Assembly: GCF_042408735.1 (NCBI RefSeq) | Contig: NZ_JBHOQV010000137.1 | Span: forward strand, 52,774-116,773 | Reading direction: 5' to 3' | DNA from: Thermogemmatispora sp042408735 | GTDB lineage: Bacteria > Chloroflexota > Ktedonobacteria > Ktedonobacterales > Ktedonobacteraceae | DNA length: 64,000 nucleotides | In this document: in pieces, positions 28,040 through 37,074 of the stretch | Layout of the letters: every line of letters begins with the position of its first letter | Numbering within the stretch: the stretch's first letter is position 1 | Position numbers and translations under genes: made by a program | The notes under the pieces: generated by a model | The model's input: the letters and a program-made list of their open reading frames with translations, nothing else | Databases searched by the model: none | What the model was told of the DNA's origin: nothing

Positions 28040-28041
28040 TC
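27976..28041 (-). terminator. Long hairpin at the end of the ROK gene
   Basis: The arm 28027-28041 pairs with 27976-27993 (15 bp with a 3-base bulge) and a smaller hairpin CTCGCC/GGCGAG sits in the loop. The structure starts at the ROK stop codon. Without a T-tract it is only a possible terminator. Confidence 0.35.
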
Positions 28042-29335
28042 ACTCCTCTTCCTTAACGTCGCGGCTCAGAAGGCGCAGGGTATAGGCCAGGGCCTTGCCG
28101 CTAAGAGGCCCATAGCTCTGCAAAGGGGGCAAAGAGGTGGGAGGATCCAGGGCCAGGTCCACAAGCTCTGGAGCGTAAAGATATTCGCCCAACAGGAGCG
28201 CCAGGCCGACAACGCCAGCATGGATGTCGAGGCGACTTGTTGTAATCTGCAGGGTGCGCGTCGCCAGGGGCAAAGAACGGCGATAAACGACCTCGCGAAT
28301 CCCGGCCAGCAGCGGCTCATCGGCATGGGCCAGGCGGCCTCCCAGGACGACCAGCGAGGGATTGAGCAGGCTTACGGCATCGGAGATGGCTTGTCCCAGC
28401 ACGCGGGCCGCCTCACGCGCCAGGCGCACCGCATCCGGCTGACCGGCGCGGATCAGGCGCACCAGCTCATAGGTAGAGTGGACCTCGTGGCCGAGAGCGC
28501 GCAGATCGCGTAACAAAGCCCAGCCTCCGGCGTAAGCCTCCACGCAGCCACGGTTCCCGCAGCGGCAGAGGGGAGGCCTCGTTTCATTTGCCAGATCGCC
28601 GCTATAGGGGATGTGTCCCAGATCGCCAGCGGCTCCCTGGGCCCCGCGCAGGACCTGGCCATTAGAAATGATGCCGCACCCGACGCCTGTTCCCACCTTC
28701 ACCATCAGCATATGGGGATGCTCGGGCCAGCAGGACTTATACTCGCCAAAGGCCATCACATTGACATCGTTATCCACCAGAGTCGGGCAGGCGAAGCGCT
28801 CCAGAAAATAGCCTGGAATATCGAAGCCATCCCAGCCGGTCATAATCGGGGGACTTACAACCCGCCCGGTAGCGAACTCCACAGGCCCGGGCACACTGAT
28901 GCCGATCCCATGGACCATCTGGGGAGCAACCGCTCTCTCCCGTAGCAGCGCCTGGAACGTAGCGGTCACCTGCTCAAGGACGGGGAGCGGTCCCGCCGCC
29001 ACATCCAGCTCGCTGGCCTCTTCTGCCAGAATAGTTCCGGCCAGGTCCGTGAGAGCGCAGCGCAGATGGCTGGCCCCAACGTCGGCGGTCAGCAATACGC
29101 CGCGCGTGGCATTAAACTTAAACTGCGTCGGAGGCCGTCCCCCCGTTGAGGCGCTGGCTCCGTCTGGTACCAGCAAACCGGCGGCTAGCAGTTGCTCCAG
29201 ACGCTGCGTCACCGTCGAGCGCGCCAGCCCCGTCAGGCGGATCACATCGGCCCGCGTGCGCGCCTGCCCGCTGCGGAACAAGGACAAAATAGCTCCCGCG
29301 CGCAAAGCGTCGTTGCCCTCGAAAGGCTTCTTCAT
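28040..29335 (-). CDS. ROK-family transcriptional repressor
   Basis: 431 residues. The first 75 are a MarR-like winged helix (TRADVIRLTGLARSTVTQRLEQLLAAGLL), followed by an actin-fold ROK sugar-sensing domain: LLTADVGASHLRCALTDLAG, GISVPGPVEF, VDNDVNVMAFGEY, VKVGTGVGCGII and the zinc motif CRCGNRGCVEAYAG. Such proteins (XylR, NagC, Mlc type) repress sugar operons and release DNA when sugar binds. It is divergent from the ribose-type ABC operon, which it most likely controls. Start ATG 29335 is where the helix-turn-helix begins, with GGAGG upstream. Confidence 0.9.
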   Translation of the reverse strand: MKKPFEGNDALRAGAILSLFRSGQARTRADVIRLTGLARSTVTQRLEQLLAAGLLVPDGASASTGGRPPTQFKFNATRGVLLTADVGASHLRCALTDLAGTILAEEASELDVAAGPLPVLEQVTATFQALLRERAVAPQMVHGIGISVPGPVEFATGRVVSPPIMTGWDGFDIPGYFLERFACPTLVDNDVNVMAFGEYKSCWPEHPHMLMVKVGTGVGCGIISNGQVLRGAQGAAGDLGHIPYSGDLANETRPPLCRCGNRGCVEAYAGGWALLRDLRALGHEVHSTYELVRLIRAGQPDAVRLAREAARVLGQAISDAVSLLNPSLVVLGGRLAHADEPLLAGIREVVYRRSLPLATRTLQITTSRLDIHAGVVGLALLLGEYLYAPELVDLALDPPTSLPPLQSYGPLSGKALAYTLRLLSRDVKEEE

Positions 29336-29525
29336 CACGTTTACTTTCCTCCACCCTGCCTGCGGAGTGGGGCCCGGCGCCGGGCTGTTGCCCGCCTCAC
29401 CGCCCCTGGGGCAAGAGAAGGTACCCGCAGGCTTGCTTCTCCTTATTCTATCAAAGAGAGGCCCTTCTCTCAAGCGTTGCCGTCCACTATTGGCTTTGAA
29501 AAATCGGAAGAGGGCCTACTTTTGC

Positions 29526-29554
29526 TTGACATAAGACATAAGTATCCCTATAAT
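29526..29554 (+). promoter_or_regulatory. Consensus promoter of the ribose-type ABC operon
   Basis: TTGACA (29526-29531), a 17-base spacer and TATAAT (29549-29554): an exact sigma-70-type consensus. TGTCAA at 29556-29561 is the inverted copy of the -35, so the region is symmetric and could also hold a weaker promoter for the divergent ROK gene or an operator for it. Confidence 0.85.
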
Positions 29555-29661
29555 CTGTCAATAGTAATGACTTTGCCGGCTGTGTTCATTCAGAAGTCGC
29601 CCATGAGCCGGCGAAAAGAGAGAGCTATTTCTTCGCTAGCAAGACAGAAGGAGGCACTGCG

Positions 29662-30690
29662 GTGTGCAAGCGATCGCTCGTGAGAGACCTGAGCTGCGTC
29701 ATGCTGGTTGTGCTCGGCCTCGTTCTCGCGGCCTGCGGAGGGGGGACGACGGCGGGCAGCGGCGCCAATGGAAGCCAGTCAGTGGCGGCCATTATTAAGG
29801 GATTGGACAATCCCTTCTTCCAGGCGATGCAGCGAGGGATTCAAGACGAAGCCAGGGCTGACGGGGTGGCTGTCACCGTCCAGGCCGCGACCAGCATCAC
29901 CGACACCACTGGTCAGGCCGACAAGCTACAGGCGATGGCCGGGCAGAATTACGGCTGCTACATCGTCAACCCAATTAGTGGCACCAACCTCGTCCAGCCG
30001 CTGGTTCCTGTGGCCCAGGCCGGCAAGCCGATCATCAACATTGACAACCCGATCAGTGCCGAGGCTGCCCAGCGGGCCGGCCTCAAGATCAGCACCTACA
30101 TTGGGACTGACAACATCAGTGCTGGTAAGCTGGCTGCCGCGGAGATGGCCAGGCTCTTGCCTGCGGGAGGAAAGGTCGCCCTCATTGGGGGGATCGCTGG
30201 CGACGTCACCAGTCAGCAGCGGCTGCAGGGCTTCAGCCAGGGTCTTCCCGCTAACATTCAGATCGTGCAGACGGTGGCAGCCGACTGGGACCGGCAGAAG
30301 GCCCTTACTGCCGCGGGTGATATTCTGCGTGCCCACCCCGACCTGAAAGGCTTCTTTGTTGCCAACGACGACATGGGGCTGGGAGTCGTGCGGGCGCTTG
30401 CCGATGCTGGCAAGCAGGGGCAAGTAAAAGTTGTGAGTGTTGATGGCATTCAGGACGCCCTCAAATCGATCCAGGCTGGCCAGCTCACGGCCACTGTCTC
30501 TCAATATCCCTATACCATCGGAGCAATGGGTGTAGAAGCCTGCAAGGCCGCCCTGGCTGGCAAGACCCTGCCCACCAAAGTCACCGCTCCCGTGCTCGTG
30601 GTGACCAGCGACAACGTCGCGCAAGCTCTGGCTAGCTTCCCCAAGCCCTTTAGCAGCTATGTCGATCCCTTTAAGAGCCTGCTCAAGTGA
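29662..30690 (+). CDS. Sugar ABC importer, ribose-type substrate-binding lipoprotein
   Basis: 342 residues. Signal peptide with lipobox LAAC (Cys25), then a Gly/Ser/Thr linker and a type I periplasmic-binding fold of the RbsB family: AAIIKGLDNPFFQAMQRGIQDEARADG, NPISGTNLVQPLVPVAQAGKPIINIDNPI, AEMARLLPAGGKVALIGGIAGD, GFFVANDDMGLGVVRALADAG and VVSVDGIQDALKSIQAGQLTATVSQYP. The ligand should be a pentose, hexose or ketose. GTG start at 29662 with GAAGGAGG eight bases upstream. First gene of a five-gene operon driven by the promoter at 29526-29554. Confidence 0.9.
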   Translation: MCKRSLVRDLSCVMLVVLGLVLAACGGGTTAGSGANGSQSVAAIIKGLDNPFFQAMQRGIQDEARADGVAVTVQAATSITDTTGQADKLQAMAGQNYGCYIVNPISGTNLVQPLVPVAQAGKPIINIDNPISAEAAQRAGLKISTYIGTDNISAGKLAAAEMARLLPAGGKVALIGGIAGDVTSQQRLQGFSQGLPANIQIVQTVAADWDRQKALTAAGDILRAHPDLKGFFVANDDMGLGVVRALADAGKQGQVKVVSVDGIQDALKSIQAGQLTATVSQYPYTIGAMGVEACKAALAGKTLPTKVTAPVLVVTSDNVAQALASFPKPFSSYVDPFKSLLK

Positions 30691-30755
30691 ACCGAACCAC
30701 CGGGCCGGACCAGCGAGCAACGGAACCAATCTCAAGCCAAGGGAGGAGGCAGATC

Positions 30756-31742
30756 ATGGATCGGATAAGCGCACCGGTGGCTCCAGCCTTTTCTGAGCGT
30801 CTCAGCCTGCGGGAGCGGCTCGGCGATCCCGATTTCTGGATCAACTGGACGGCAGTCGGTGGCCTGGTGCTGCTGGTCATCATCTTTGGCATAGCCGCGC
30901 CGGCTTTCTTAAGCCCTGGCAATATCAAGGCGGTGCTGGTCGCGGCGGCCTTGCTGGTCATTCTGACCGTCGGCCAGACCTTTGTGATCCTGACCGGAGG
31001 TATTGATCTCTCCCTTGCCTCCGCGATGACCTGGGCGGGCGTTGTGCTGGGACAGGTCGTCGCTCATGGGGGGCCTATCGGTCTAGCCTGCCTTCTGGCC
31101 GTGATGGCTGGCACTCTGGTGGGCATTCTCAATGGCCTGCTGATCGCCTGGGGGCGTATTCCGGACTTCATTGCCACCCTTGGCACACTGAGCGCCGCCT
31201 CCGGGGCAGCCTTGATTTTCTCTAGCGGCGAACCGGTGACCCTTGTCAGTACCTTCCTGCTGCAGCTGGCCACCGGCTCGCTCGGCCCGCTGCCCTACTT
31301 TGTGCTCGTGGCTCTGGCGGTGGTCGTCGTCGGACATGTCCTGCTCTTTTATACCCGCTTTGGGACGCACCTGCTTGCCACTGGGGGGGATGCCGAAGCG
31401 GCGCGGGCGATGGGCATTCGCACAGCTGGCATTAAGCTAGCGGCCTATGCCATAGCCGGCTTCCTGGCCGGGCTGGCTGCCATCCTCTTCACGGCTCGCA
31501 TTGGGGCTGCCGAACCGGCAGTCGATACCAGTTATCTACTCAACTCGGTTGCTGCGGTCGTCCTGGGAGGGGTCAATCTCTTTGGGGGGCGCGGAACGAT
31601 TGCCGGTCCGGCGGCTGGCGCTCTCCTGCTCACTGTTCTGGTCAACGGTCTGACCCTTTTGGGGGTCTCCCAATTTTACCAGCCGGTGGTGGTTGGTATC
31701 GCGGTTGTGCTGGCTGCCTTGCTGGTGAGGTACTGGCGATGA
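30756..31742 (+). CDS. Sugar ABC importer, ribose-type permease
   Basis: 328 residues with 8-10 transmembrane segments of the RbsC/BPD_transp_2 family. ILTVGQTFVILTGGIDLSLASAMTWAGVVLGQ is the family signature, IAWGRIPDFIATLGTLSAASG follows, and GGDAEAARAMGIRTAGIKLAAYAIAGFLAGLAAI is the cytoplasmic coupling region that contacts the ATPase. GGGAGGAGG at 30741-30749 sets the start at 30756. Its stop overlaps the ATPase start by four bases. Confidence 0.9.
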   Translation: MDRISAPVAPAFSERLSLRERLGDPDFWINWTAVGGLVLLVIIFGIAAPAFLSPGNIKAVLVAAALLVILTVGQTFVILTGGIDLSLASAMTWAGVVLGQVVAHGGPIGLACLLAVMAGTLVGILNGLLIAWGRIPDFIATLGTLSAASGAALIFSSGEPVTLVSTFLLQLATGSLGPLPYFVLVALAVVVVGHVLLFYTRFGTHLLATGGDAEAARAMGIRTAGIKLAAYAIAGFLAGLAAILFTARIGAAEPAVDTSYLLNSVAAVVLGGVNLFGGRGTIAGPAAGALLLTVLVNGLTLLGVSQFYQPVVVGIAVVLAALLVRYWR

Positions 31743-32617
31743 GTCCACTTGAATCCAACGGCGCCTTTTCTTTTCCCGCCCCTGGCTCGCAGACCTCCGG
31801 TCCCACGCAAAGCCCGGCTCCGGGAAGTCTGGGCCTGGGTAGTGTGCCCAGGCCCAGCGAGGTTCTGCTGCTGGTCGAGCGCGTGAGCAAGCACTTTGGT
31901 GCGATTGTTGCTTTGCATGAGGTGACGCTCTGGGCGCGTTCCGGGGAGATCACCGCTATTGTTGGAGACAATGGGGCGGGCAAATCGACCCTCATCAAGT
32001 GCATCTCGGGCCTGCATGCACCAAGCAGCGGTCGCCTCTTCTTCGGGGGGAAGGAAGTCCACTTTTCTTCCCCTCAAGATGCCAGGCAGGTGGGCATCGA
32101 GACCGTCTATCAGAATCTGGCGGTCATCGAAGATCTGACGGTCTGGCAGAACATTTTTCTCAATCGGGAGCGAGTCAGACGGCTCGGTCCTCTGGCGGTC
32201 CTCGATCGGCGAGCCATGCGACGGGAGGCCCTGCAGATGCTGCGTCAGTTCGAGGTGCATATTCCTTCGATTCATGCCCGTCTGCGCCGCCTGTCGGGGG
32301 GACAGCGCCAGGCTATTGCGATCGCGCGGGCTGCCAGTTGGGGCTCGCGTCTGCTCATCATGGATGAGCCGACGGCGGCGCTGGGTGTACGCGAGACGCG
32401 CCGCGTGGAAGAGCTGATCCTGCGCCTGCGCGAGAAAGGGCTGGCGGTTCTCCTGATCAGCCATAACTTTGAGCAGGTCCTGCGCCTTTCTCAACAGGTA
32501 TGGGTCATGCGCAGCGGGCGGCTTGTTGGGGGGCGCCGTACCAAAGAAACGACCAGTGATGAGCTGGTGGCCATGATCACTGGTGTCAAAAGCGAGGAGA
32601 ACAGAGAGACGTTATGA
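31739..32617 (+). CDS. Sugar ABC importer, single-domain ATPase
   Basis: 292 residues with one ABC domain: Walker A GDNGAGKST, Q-loop YQNLAVIEDLTVWQNIFL, signature LSGGQRQ, Walker B LLIMDEPTAALG and switch His in LLISHN. The sequence is closest to the N-terminal half of RbsA/XylG-type proteins, which normally carry two ABC domains in about 500 residues; here there is one, so it should work as a homodimer, as FrcA-type proteins do. The first 40 residues are a Pro/Gly/Ser-rich extension without domain similarity. ATGA overlaps on both sides. Confidence 0.9.
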   Translation: MSPLESNGAFSFPAPGSQTSGPTQSPAPGSLGLGSVPRPSEVLLLVERVSKHFGAIVALHEVTLWARSGEITAIVGDNGAGKSTLIKCISGLHAPSSGRLFFGGKEVHFSSPQDARQVGIETVYQNLAVIEDLTVWQNIFLNRERVRRLGPLAVLDRRAMRREALQMLRQFEVHIPSIHARLRRLSGGQRQAIAIARAASWGSRLLIMDEPTAALGVRETRRVEELILRLREKGLAVLLISHNFEQVLRLSQQVWVMRSGRLVGGRRTKETTSDELVAMITGVKSEENRETL

Positions 32618-33501
32618 CTCACAAGATAGGAATCCACGCCTTTGTCTGGGTAGGGGGGTGGAGCGAGCAGGAATGCCGTCAGGCCCTTGAACGCAGTCGT
32701 GCCAGCGGCTATGAGCTGATTGAGATCCCTCTGCTTGAGCCTGGAGCCATTGACGCAACCATGACGAGGAGAATGCTGGAGGAGTTCGGCCTTGAGGCTA
32801 CCTGTAGCCTGGCGCTCACGCCCGAGACCGATATTTCCAGCACGGATGGCGCGGTTGTGGCCCGCGGCGAGCGCCTGCTGCAGGAGGCCCTGGCGGTGGC
32901 TCGCGATCTGGGGGCTCGCTACCTGGGGGGAGTGATCTCGGGGGCCTTGACGCGCTACCGCGAGCCACTGGCTCCGGCTGGAAGGGAGAACAGCCTGCAG
33001 GTGCTGGCTCGTCTGGCTCAGCGAGCGGCGGCCAGTGACATGGTGTTAGGTCTCGAAGTGGTGAACCGCTACGAGAGCAATTTCCTGAACACGGCCCAAC
33101 AGGCCCTGGCCCTGATTGGCGAGCTAGGAGCCGAGAATGTGGTCGTTCATCTGGATACCTATCACATGAATATCGAGGAAGAGGGCTTTCTGCAGCCGGT
33201 ACTGGCCTGTGGCCAGAAGCTGGGCTACGTGCATGTGAGCGAGAGCCATCGGGGCTACCTGGGGACGGGAACTGTCGACTTTCCGGCCTTCTTTCAGGCC
33301 CTCAAGCAGATCGATTATCGTGGCCCCATTACCTTCGAAAGCTTCTCGCGGGCTCAGGAGATCGCCGGACTCTCTAGCTCGCTGGCCATCTGGCGCTCTA
33401 CCTGGACCGACAGCCTCGACCTGGCCCGCCAGGCGCGAGCCTTTATCGCGGCTGGCCTGCGGGAGGCCGGTTTCTCGGAGAACGGATCGCGAGAGCGATG
33501 A
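32614..33501 (+). CDS. Ketose 3-epimerase-like sugar isomerase/epimerase (TIM barrel)
   Basis: 295 residues, AP-endonuclease-2-like TIM barrel as in D-tagatose/D-allulose 3-epimerase. The metal and catalytic ligands are recognisable: Glu in LGLEVVNRYESN, Asp in VVHLDTYHMNIEEEG, His in YVHVSESHRGYLGTGTVDF and Glu in PITFESFSR. Such enzymes interconvert ketoses at C3, including ribulose and xylulose. Directly followed by a xylulokinase through an ATGA overlap, so ketose import, 3-epimerisation and phosphorylation form one route. The actual sugar is not determined by sequence. Confidence 0.88.
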   Translation: MTHKIGIHAFVWVGGWSEQECRQALERSRASGYELIEIPLLEPGAIDATMTRRMLEEFGLEATCSLALTPETDISSTDGAVVARGERLLQEALAVARDLGARYLGGVISGALTRYREPLAPAGRENSLQVLARLAQRAAASDMVLGLEVVNRYESNFLNTAQQALALIGELGAENVVVHLDTYHMNIEEEGFLQPVLACGQKLGYVHVSESHRGYLGTGTVDFPAFFQALKQIDYRGPITFESFSRAQEIAGLSSSLAIWRSTWTDSLDLARQARAFIAAGLREAGFSENGSRER

Positions 33502-34988
33502 ACGGGGTTGCCAACGTGAAGAGAGGAGAGATCTTACTCGGCATCGACCTGGGCACCAGCGCTGTCAAAGCCCTGGCTCTGGAGGCCACAACCGGTCAGA
33601 CGCTGGGCGAAGGGCGAGCCGACTATGAGCTGCTGACTCCTCAACCCGGCTGGGCCGAGGGTGATCCCGAGGAATGGTGGCGCCAGACGGTCCGGGCGGT
33701 GCGTATGGCCCTGCAGTTGCTGGAACCAGAGCAGGTAGTGGCCGTTGGCGTCACCGGCCAGATGCATGGCCTGGTCCCTCTGGATGCTGCTGCTCGCCCC
33801 TTGCGTCCGGCCCTGCTCTGGCCCGACCAGCGGGCTGTGGAGATGCTACCGCACTTTGCCAGCCTGCCCGCGGCCCTGCGTCAGAGCCTGGCCAATCCCC
33901 TGGCGCCGGGCATGGCCGGACCGTTCTTGTGCTGGTTAGCTGAAAAGGAGCCTGAGAGCTTCTCCCGTCTGCGTTGGGCCTTGCAACCCAAAGATTGGCT
34001 GCGCCTTCGCCTGACAGGCGAAGTGGCCAGCGAGGGCAGTGATGCCTCAGCGACGCTGCTCTACGATCTGCCGCGAGATCGCTGGGCCAGCGACGTAATG
34101 GCCGCCCTGGGTTTGTCTGCAGAGCTGTTACCGCCCCTGCGGTCGTCGGATGAGCGGGCCGGCGAGCTGACGGCTCAGGCCGCTCAAGAACTGGGTTTGC
34201 GGGCCGGTCTGCCGGTCGCGACCGGGGCTGCCGATGTAGCAGCATCCCTGCTGGGGGCTGGCCTGCTCTCCGTGGGGCCTGCGCTCTTCTCGCTCGGCTC
34301 AGGCGCGCAGTTCGCCTCGCTCTGTGAGCAGCCGCTGGCAGATCCACTGCTCAGAACCCATCTCTATCGGGCTGCCGATGGGAGGCACTGGTATCGCATG
34401 GCAGCGGTGCAGAATGCTGGACTGGTCTTAGACTGGGTGCGTCGACGTTACCAGGCCAGTTGGAGCGAGCTTTACGCCAGTAGCCAGAGGGTTCTACCAC
34501 CCGAGGATCCGTTGCTCTTTCTTCCCTGCCTGACGCCCGAGCGTCCCTATCATCCCAGGCCCCTGGCCGCGGGCTGGCTGCATCTGCGGCTGGATCACGA
34601 ACGCAGTCATCTCTTCCAGGCGGCCCTGGAAGGGGTAGCCTTCAGCATGCGGCTGGCCCTGGAGGCCCTGCCTGGTGCAGAGGGCATCGCTCAGATCGTG
34701 GTTGCCGGAGGGGGCAGCCTCCACCCTGGCTGGCGCCAGATGCTGGCCGATGTGCTGGGGCGTGAACTAAGCGCTCTGGCCGAAAAAGAGATCGCCGTGC
34801 GCGGGGCAGCCCTGCTGGCGGGAAGAGCGGCGGGTCGCTGGAAAAAAACCGGGGACCTGGCAGCTCTCAAGCCGGGGGTGCTGACGATCACCTCCCCCGG
34901 CCCCCACAGTCCTATCTACCAGACGCGTTACCTGCGCTACCGAGACCTGCTGCTCTCCTCTTCCGCCGCGGTCCTCGAGGCCGGCTAA
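33498..34988 (+). CDS. xylB: Xylulokinase (FGGY family)
   Basis: 496 residues. LLGIDLGTSAVKALALE binds phosphate, PGWAEGDPEEWWRQT and GVTGQMHGLVPLD are xylulokinase signatures (the QMHG loop contacts the sugar), and LLWPDQRAVEM follows as in XylB. The C-terminal ATPase half has ATGAADVAASLLGAGL, LFSLGSGAQFA and IVVAGGGSLHPGWRQMLADVLG. It converts xylulose to xylulose-5-phosphate for the pentose phosphate pathway. Last gene of the operon; a hairpin follows. Confidence 0.9.
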   Translation: MNGVANVKRGEILLGIDLGTSAVKALALEATTGQTLGEGRADYELLTPQPGWAEGDPEEWWRQTVRAVRMALQLLEPEQVVAVGVTGQMHGLVPLDAAARPLRPALLWPDQRAVEMLPHFASLPAALRQSLANPLAPGMAGPFLCWLAEKEPESFSRLRWALQPKDWLRLRLTGEVASEGSDASATLLYDLPRDRWASDVMAALGLSAELLPPLRSSDERAGELTAQAAQELGLRAGLPVATGAADVAASLLGAGLLSVGPALFSLGSGAQFASLCEQPLADPLLRTHLYRAADGRHWYRMAAVQNAGLVLDWVRRRYQASWSELYASSQRVLPPEDPLLFLPCLTPERPYHPRPLAAGWLHLRLDHERSHLFQAALEGVAFSMRLALEALPGAEGIAQIVVAGGGSLHPGWRQMLADVLGRELSALAEKEIAVRGAALLAGRAAGRWKKTGDLAALKPGVLTITSPGPHSPIYQTRYLRYRDLLLSSSAAVLEAG

Positions 34989-35001
34989 ACCGGCCAAAAA
35001 A

Positions 35002-35038
35002 GGCTGCTGGCCGGCCTCTGACCTGACCGCCAGCAGCC
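35002..35038 (+). terminator. Hairpin after xylB
   Basis: GGCTGCTGGC (35002-35011) and GCCAGCAGCC (35029-35038) are perfect 10-bp arms with a 17-base loop, 14 bases after the xylB stop. No T-tract, as is common in this window. Confidence 0.5.
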
Positions 35039-35172
35039 CTCTGCTGATGCGCTGTCCAGTCTGCCCCCTCGATCACGCCAGTGTCTACCGACCAGATCTC
35101 GAACTTCACACTCGCCCGCCCGATGTGGCGCGCTGGAGCGCCAGCGAGGCGCCAGGCCTGGACCGCGAGTGT

Positions 35173-36252
35173 TTAGTGCTCCCTGGCTCCCGCCTGCTGC
35201 AGGCGTCGCGAGGGATCGAGGCAGCAGTAGAGGCTCTGGCTGTGGCTGCAGCTCTGACGATCTCCCTCCGACTCAAACTGGATCGTGGCGTGATTGATGT
35301 GATACTTTTCTGTCAGCATCTGCGTCAGGGCCTGGCGAATGGAAGCGCTGTGCGCCGGAGAGCCATCCTCGATCGTGGCGTGGCAGGCCAGGGCGGGCAT
35401 GCCGCTGGCGATCGTCCATACGTGCAGATCGTGAATCTCGCGCACACCCTCGATCTGGAGCATATCGTGGGCGAGCTGACTGACCGACAGACCGCGCGGC
35501 GCAGCCTCCAGGAGAATATCGGTCGCCTCTCGCACCACCTGCCAGGCGCCCAGAGCCAGAAGCAGGGCGATACCGACCGACAGCAGCGGGTCAACGGCGC
35601 TCCAGCCGGTCAGGAGCAGCACCAGGCCCCCAGCGATGACTGCCAGCGAGGCCCCCACGTCGCCGAGCACATGCAGCAGGGCCGCGCGCGTATTCAGGTT
35701 ATGGTGGCCGTGGCGCTGCAGGACGACGCTGATAAAGAGATTGATGGCGATGGCGATCAAGGGCGTCACAAACATCGCCAGTGGCTGGACCTCAGCCGGA
35801 TGGCGCAGACGCCCGATGGCCTCTATGAGAATCCCGACCGCGATGGCGATCAGGGTGACCGCATTAATCAAGGCAGCCAGAATGCCGACACGATGGTAAC
35901 CGAAGGTGCGGCGCGCGTTGGCGGGTCGCTCGGCCTGCACTGCCGCGAACCAGGCCAGACCGAGCGCGAAGAGGTCCGTCACCACGTGGCCGGCCTCCGA
36001 GAAGAGGGCCAGCGAGTTAGCCAGCAAGCCGCCCAGGAACTGGCTGACCAGGATCACCATCGTCAGCAGGAAAGCCAGACGCAGGCTCCGCCGCGGCATC
36101 TCATTCTCGGCATCCTGAAGCGGATCGATGCTCAGGGATAAGTGATGCTGATGCCCAGCCTCAACCTGCTCTGGATGAGCGGCGCGCGCCTGAGAGAGGT
36201 CCGCTGTCTCAGCGTTCCCGCTCGTCGCGCGCCCTCGCGGACGATTAGCCAT
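35173..36252 (-). CDS. Cation diffusion facilitator (zinc/cadmium/cobalt exporter)
   Basis: 359 residues. A polar, His-containing N-terminus (HQHHLS) precedes six transmembrane helices and a C-terminal cytoplasmic domain. Helix 2 has SEAGHVVTD (H-x3-D) and helix 5 LLHVLGDVGAS (H-x3-D), the metal site of CzcD/ZitB-type exporters; GYHRVGILAALINA is the intervening family motif. The C-terminal domain (IEGVREIHDLHVWTIASGMPALACHATIED) is the ferredoxin-like metal-sensing domain. It exchanges metal for protons. AGGAG upstream of 36252 supports this start. Confidence 0.9.
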   Translation of the reverse strand: MANRPRGRATSGNAETADLSQARAAHPEQVEAGHQHHLSLSIDPLQDAENEMPRRSLRLAFLLTMVILVSQFLGGLLANSLALFSEAGHVVTDLFALGLAWFAAVQAERPANARRTFGYHRVGILAALINAVTLIAIAVGILIEAIGRLRHPAEVQPLAMFVTPLIAIAINLFISVVLQRHGHHNLNTRAALLHVLGDVGASLAVIAGGLVLLLTGWSAVDPLLSVGIALLLALGAWQVVREATDILLEAAPRGLSVSQLAHDMLQIEGVREIHDLHVWTIASGMPALACHATIEDGSPAHSASIRQALTQMLTEKYHINHATIQFESEGDRQSCSHSQSLYCCLDPSRRLQQAGAREH

Positions 36253-36479
36253 CCCGGCTTGCTCCTTTCCTGTTCCTAAACCTGTACAGCTATACAACTT
36301 TCCTTTCTCTTACCACTATAACACTGACTCCGCCTGATTGCAATCCAGGGAATGGGCCAGTGGACCTGGGCGGGACCGAAAGGCTATGCTTAATAGTGGC
36401 GGCCTCTCTATCTGAACCGACCCCTAGCCAGCCCTGACGAGGGCTGAACCGTAGAAGAGCGAGAAAGGAGCTGATCCCC

Positions 36480-36866
36480 ATGCAGATGCTAGTAGCTGCG
36501 CGTGGGCTGGCGGTGTGCCGTCTTCCCGCTGGCAGCCCTCTGCCGGCCTGGCTCTCCGCTGCCGGACCTGAGCGCCAGGCTTTGCTAACGCTCACCTGGA
36601 GCGCCGATGAGCTGTCTATCGTTTGCCCACAGCGGCTGGTTCCCGAAGGGGTGCCCTGTGAAGCGGGGTGGGCGGCTTTCAAGGTTGTGGGCCCCCTCGA
36701 TTTCTCCTTAACGGGTATCCTCGCCTCTCTGCTAAGGCCGCTGGCAGAGGCCCACATTCCGGTCTTTGCGCTCTCTACCTATGATACCGACTATCTGCTG
36801 GTGCGCGAGCCGATGCTGGAGCCAGCTCGCTCTGCTCTTCAGGCTGCGGGACACGAATTCTTATAG
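36480..36866 (+). CDS. ACT-domain protein (ACT_7 type)
   Basis: 128 residues, two ACT-like halves. The C-terminal stretch WAAFKVVGPLDFSLTGILASLLRPLAEAHIPVFALSTYDTDYLLV is the aspartate-kinase-like ACT signature found in small stand-alone ACT_7/CASTOR-like proteins. They bind amino acids or similar ligands; the partner is unknown. AAAGGAG nine bases before ATG 36480. Monocistronic, divergent from the CDF exporter. Confidence 0.8.
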   Translation: MQMLVAARGLAVCRLPAGSPLPAWLSAAGPERQALLTLTWSADELSIVCPQRLVPEGVPCEAGWAAFKVVGPLDFSLTGILASLLRPLAEAHIPVFALSTYDTDYLLVREPMLEPARSALQAAGHEFL

Positions 36867-36896
36867 TCTATTTAGGTAGATGGTCTGAAAGACTGG

Positions 36897-36908
36897 TCTC
36901 TCGAGAGA
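36897..36908. terminator. Palindrome after the ACT gene
   Basis: TCTCTCGAGAGA is a perfect 12-bp palindrome 31 bases after the stop codon. With GTCT-GAA-AGAC just before it, this looks like a weak terminator structure. Confidence 0.25.
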
Positions 36909-37074
36909 GCGGGGGGAGTCTGAGCGTGCGAGTGGGCGGGCTGGTGCGGGGCGAATTGCTGGGGTAGGCTGAAACTCCCGGAGTGGTGAGCACGTGATTA
37001 ACCCAGATGCTGTAGAAGCGAGCATCCAGGGAAAGCCGGGCGAGACCGGCTCAAGCAAGGAGGTGAATGTCATT

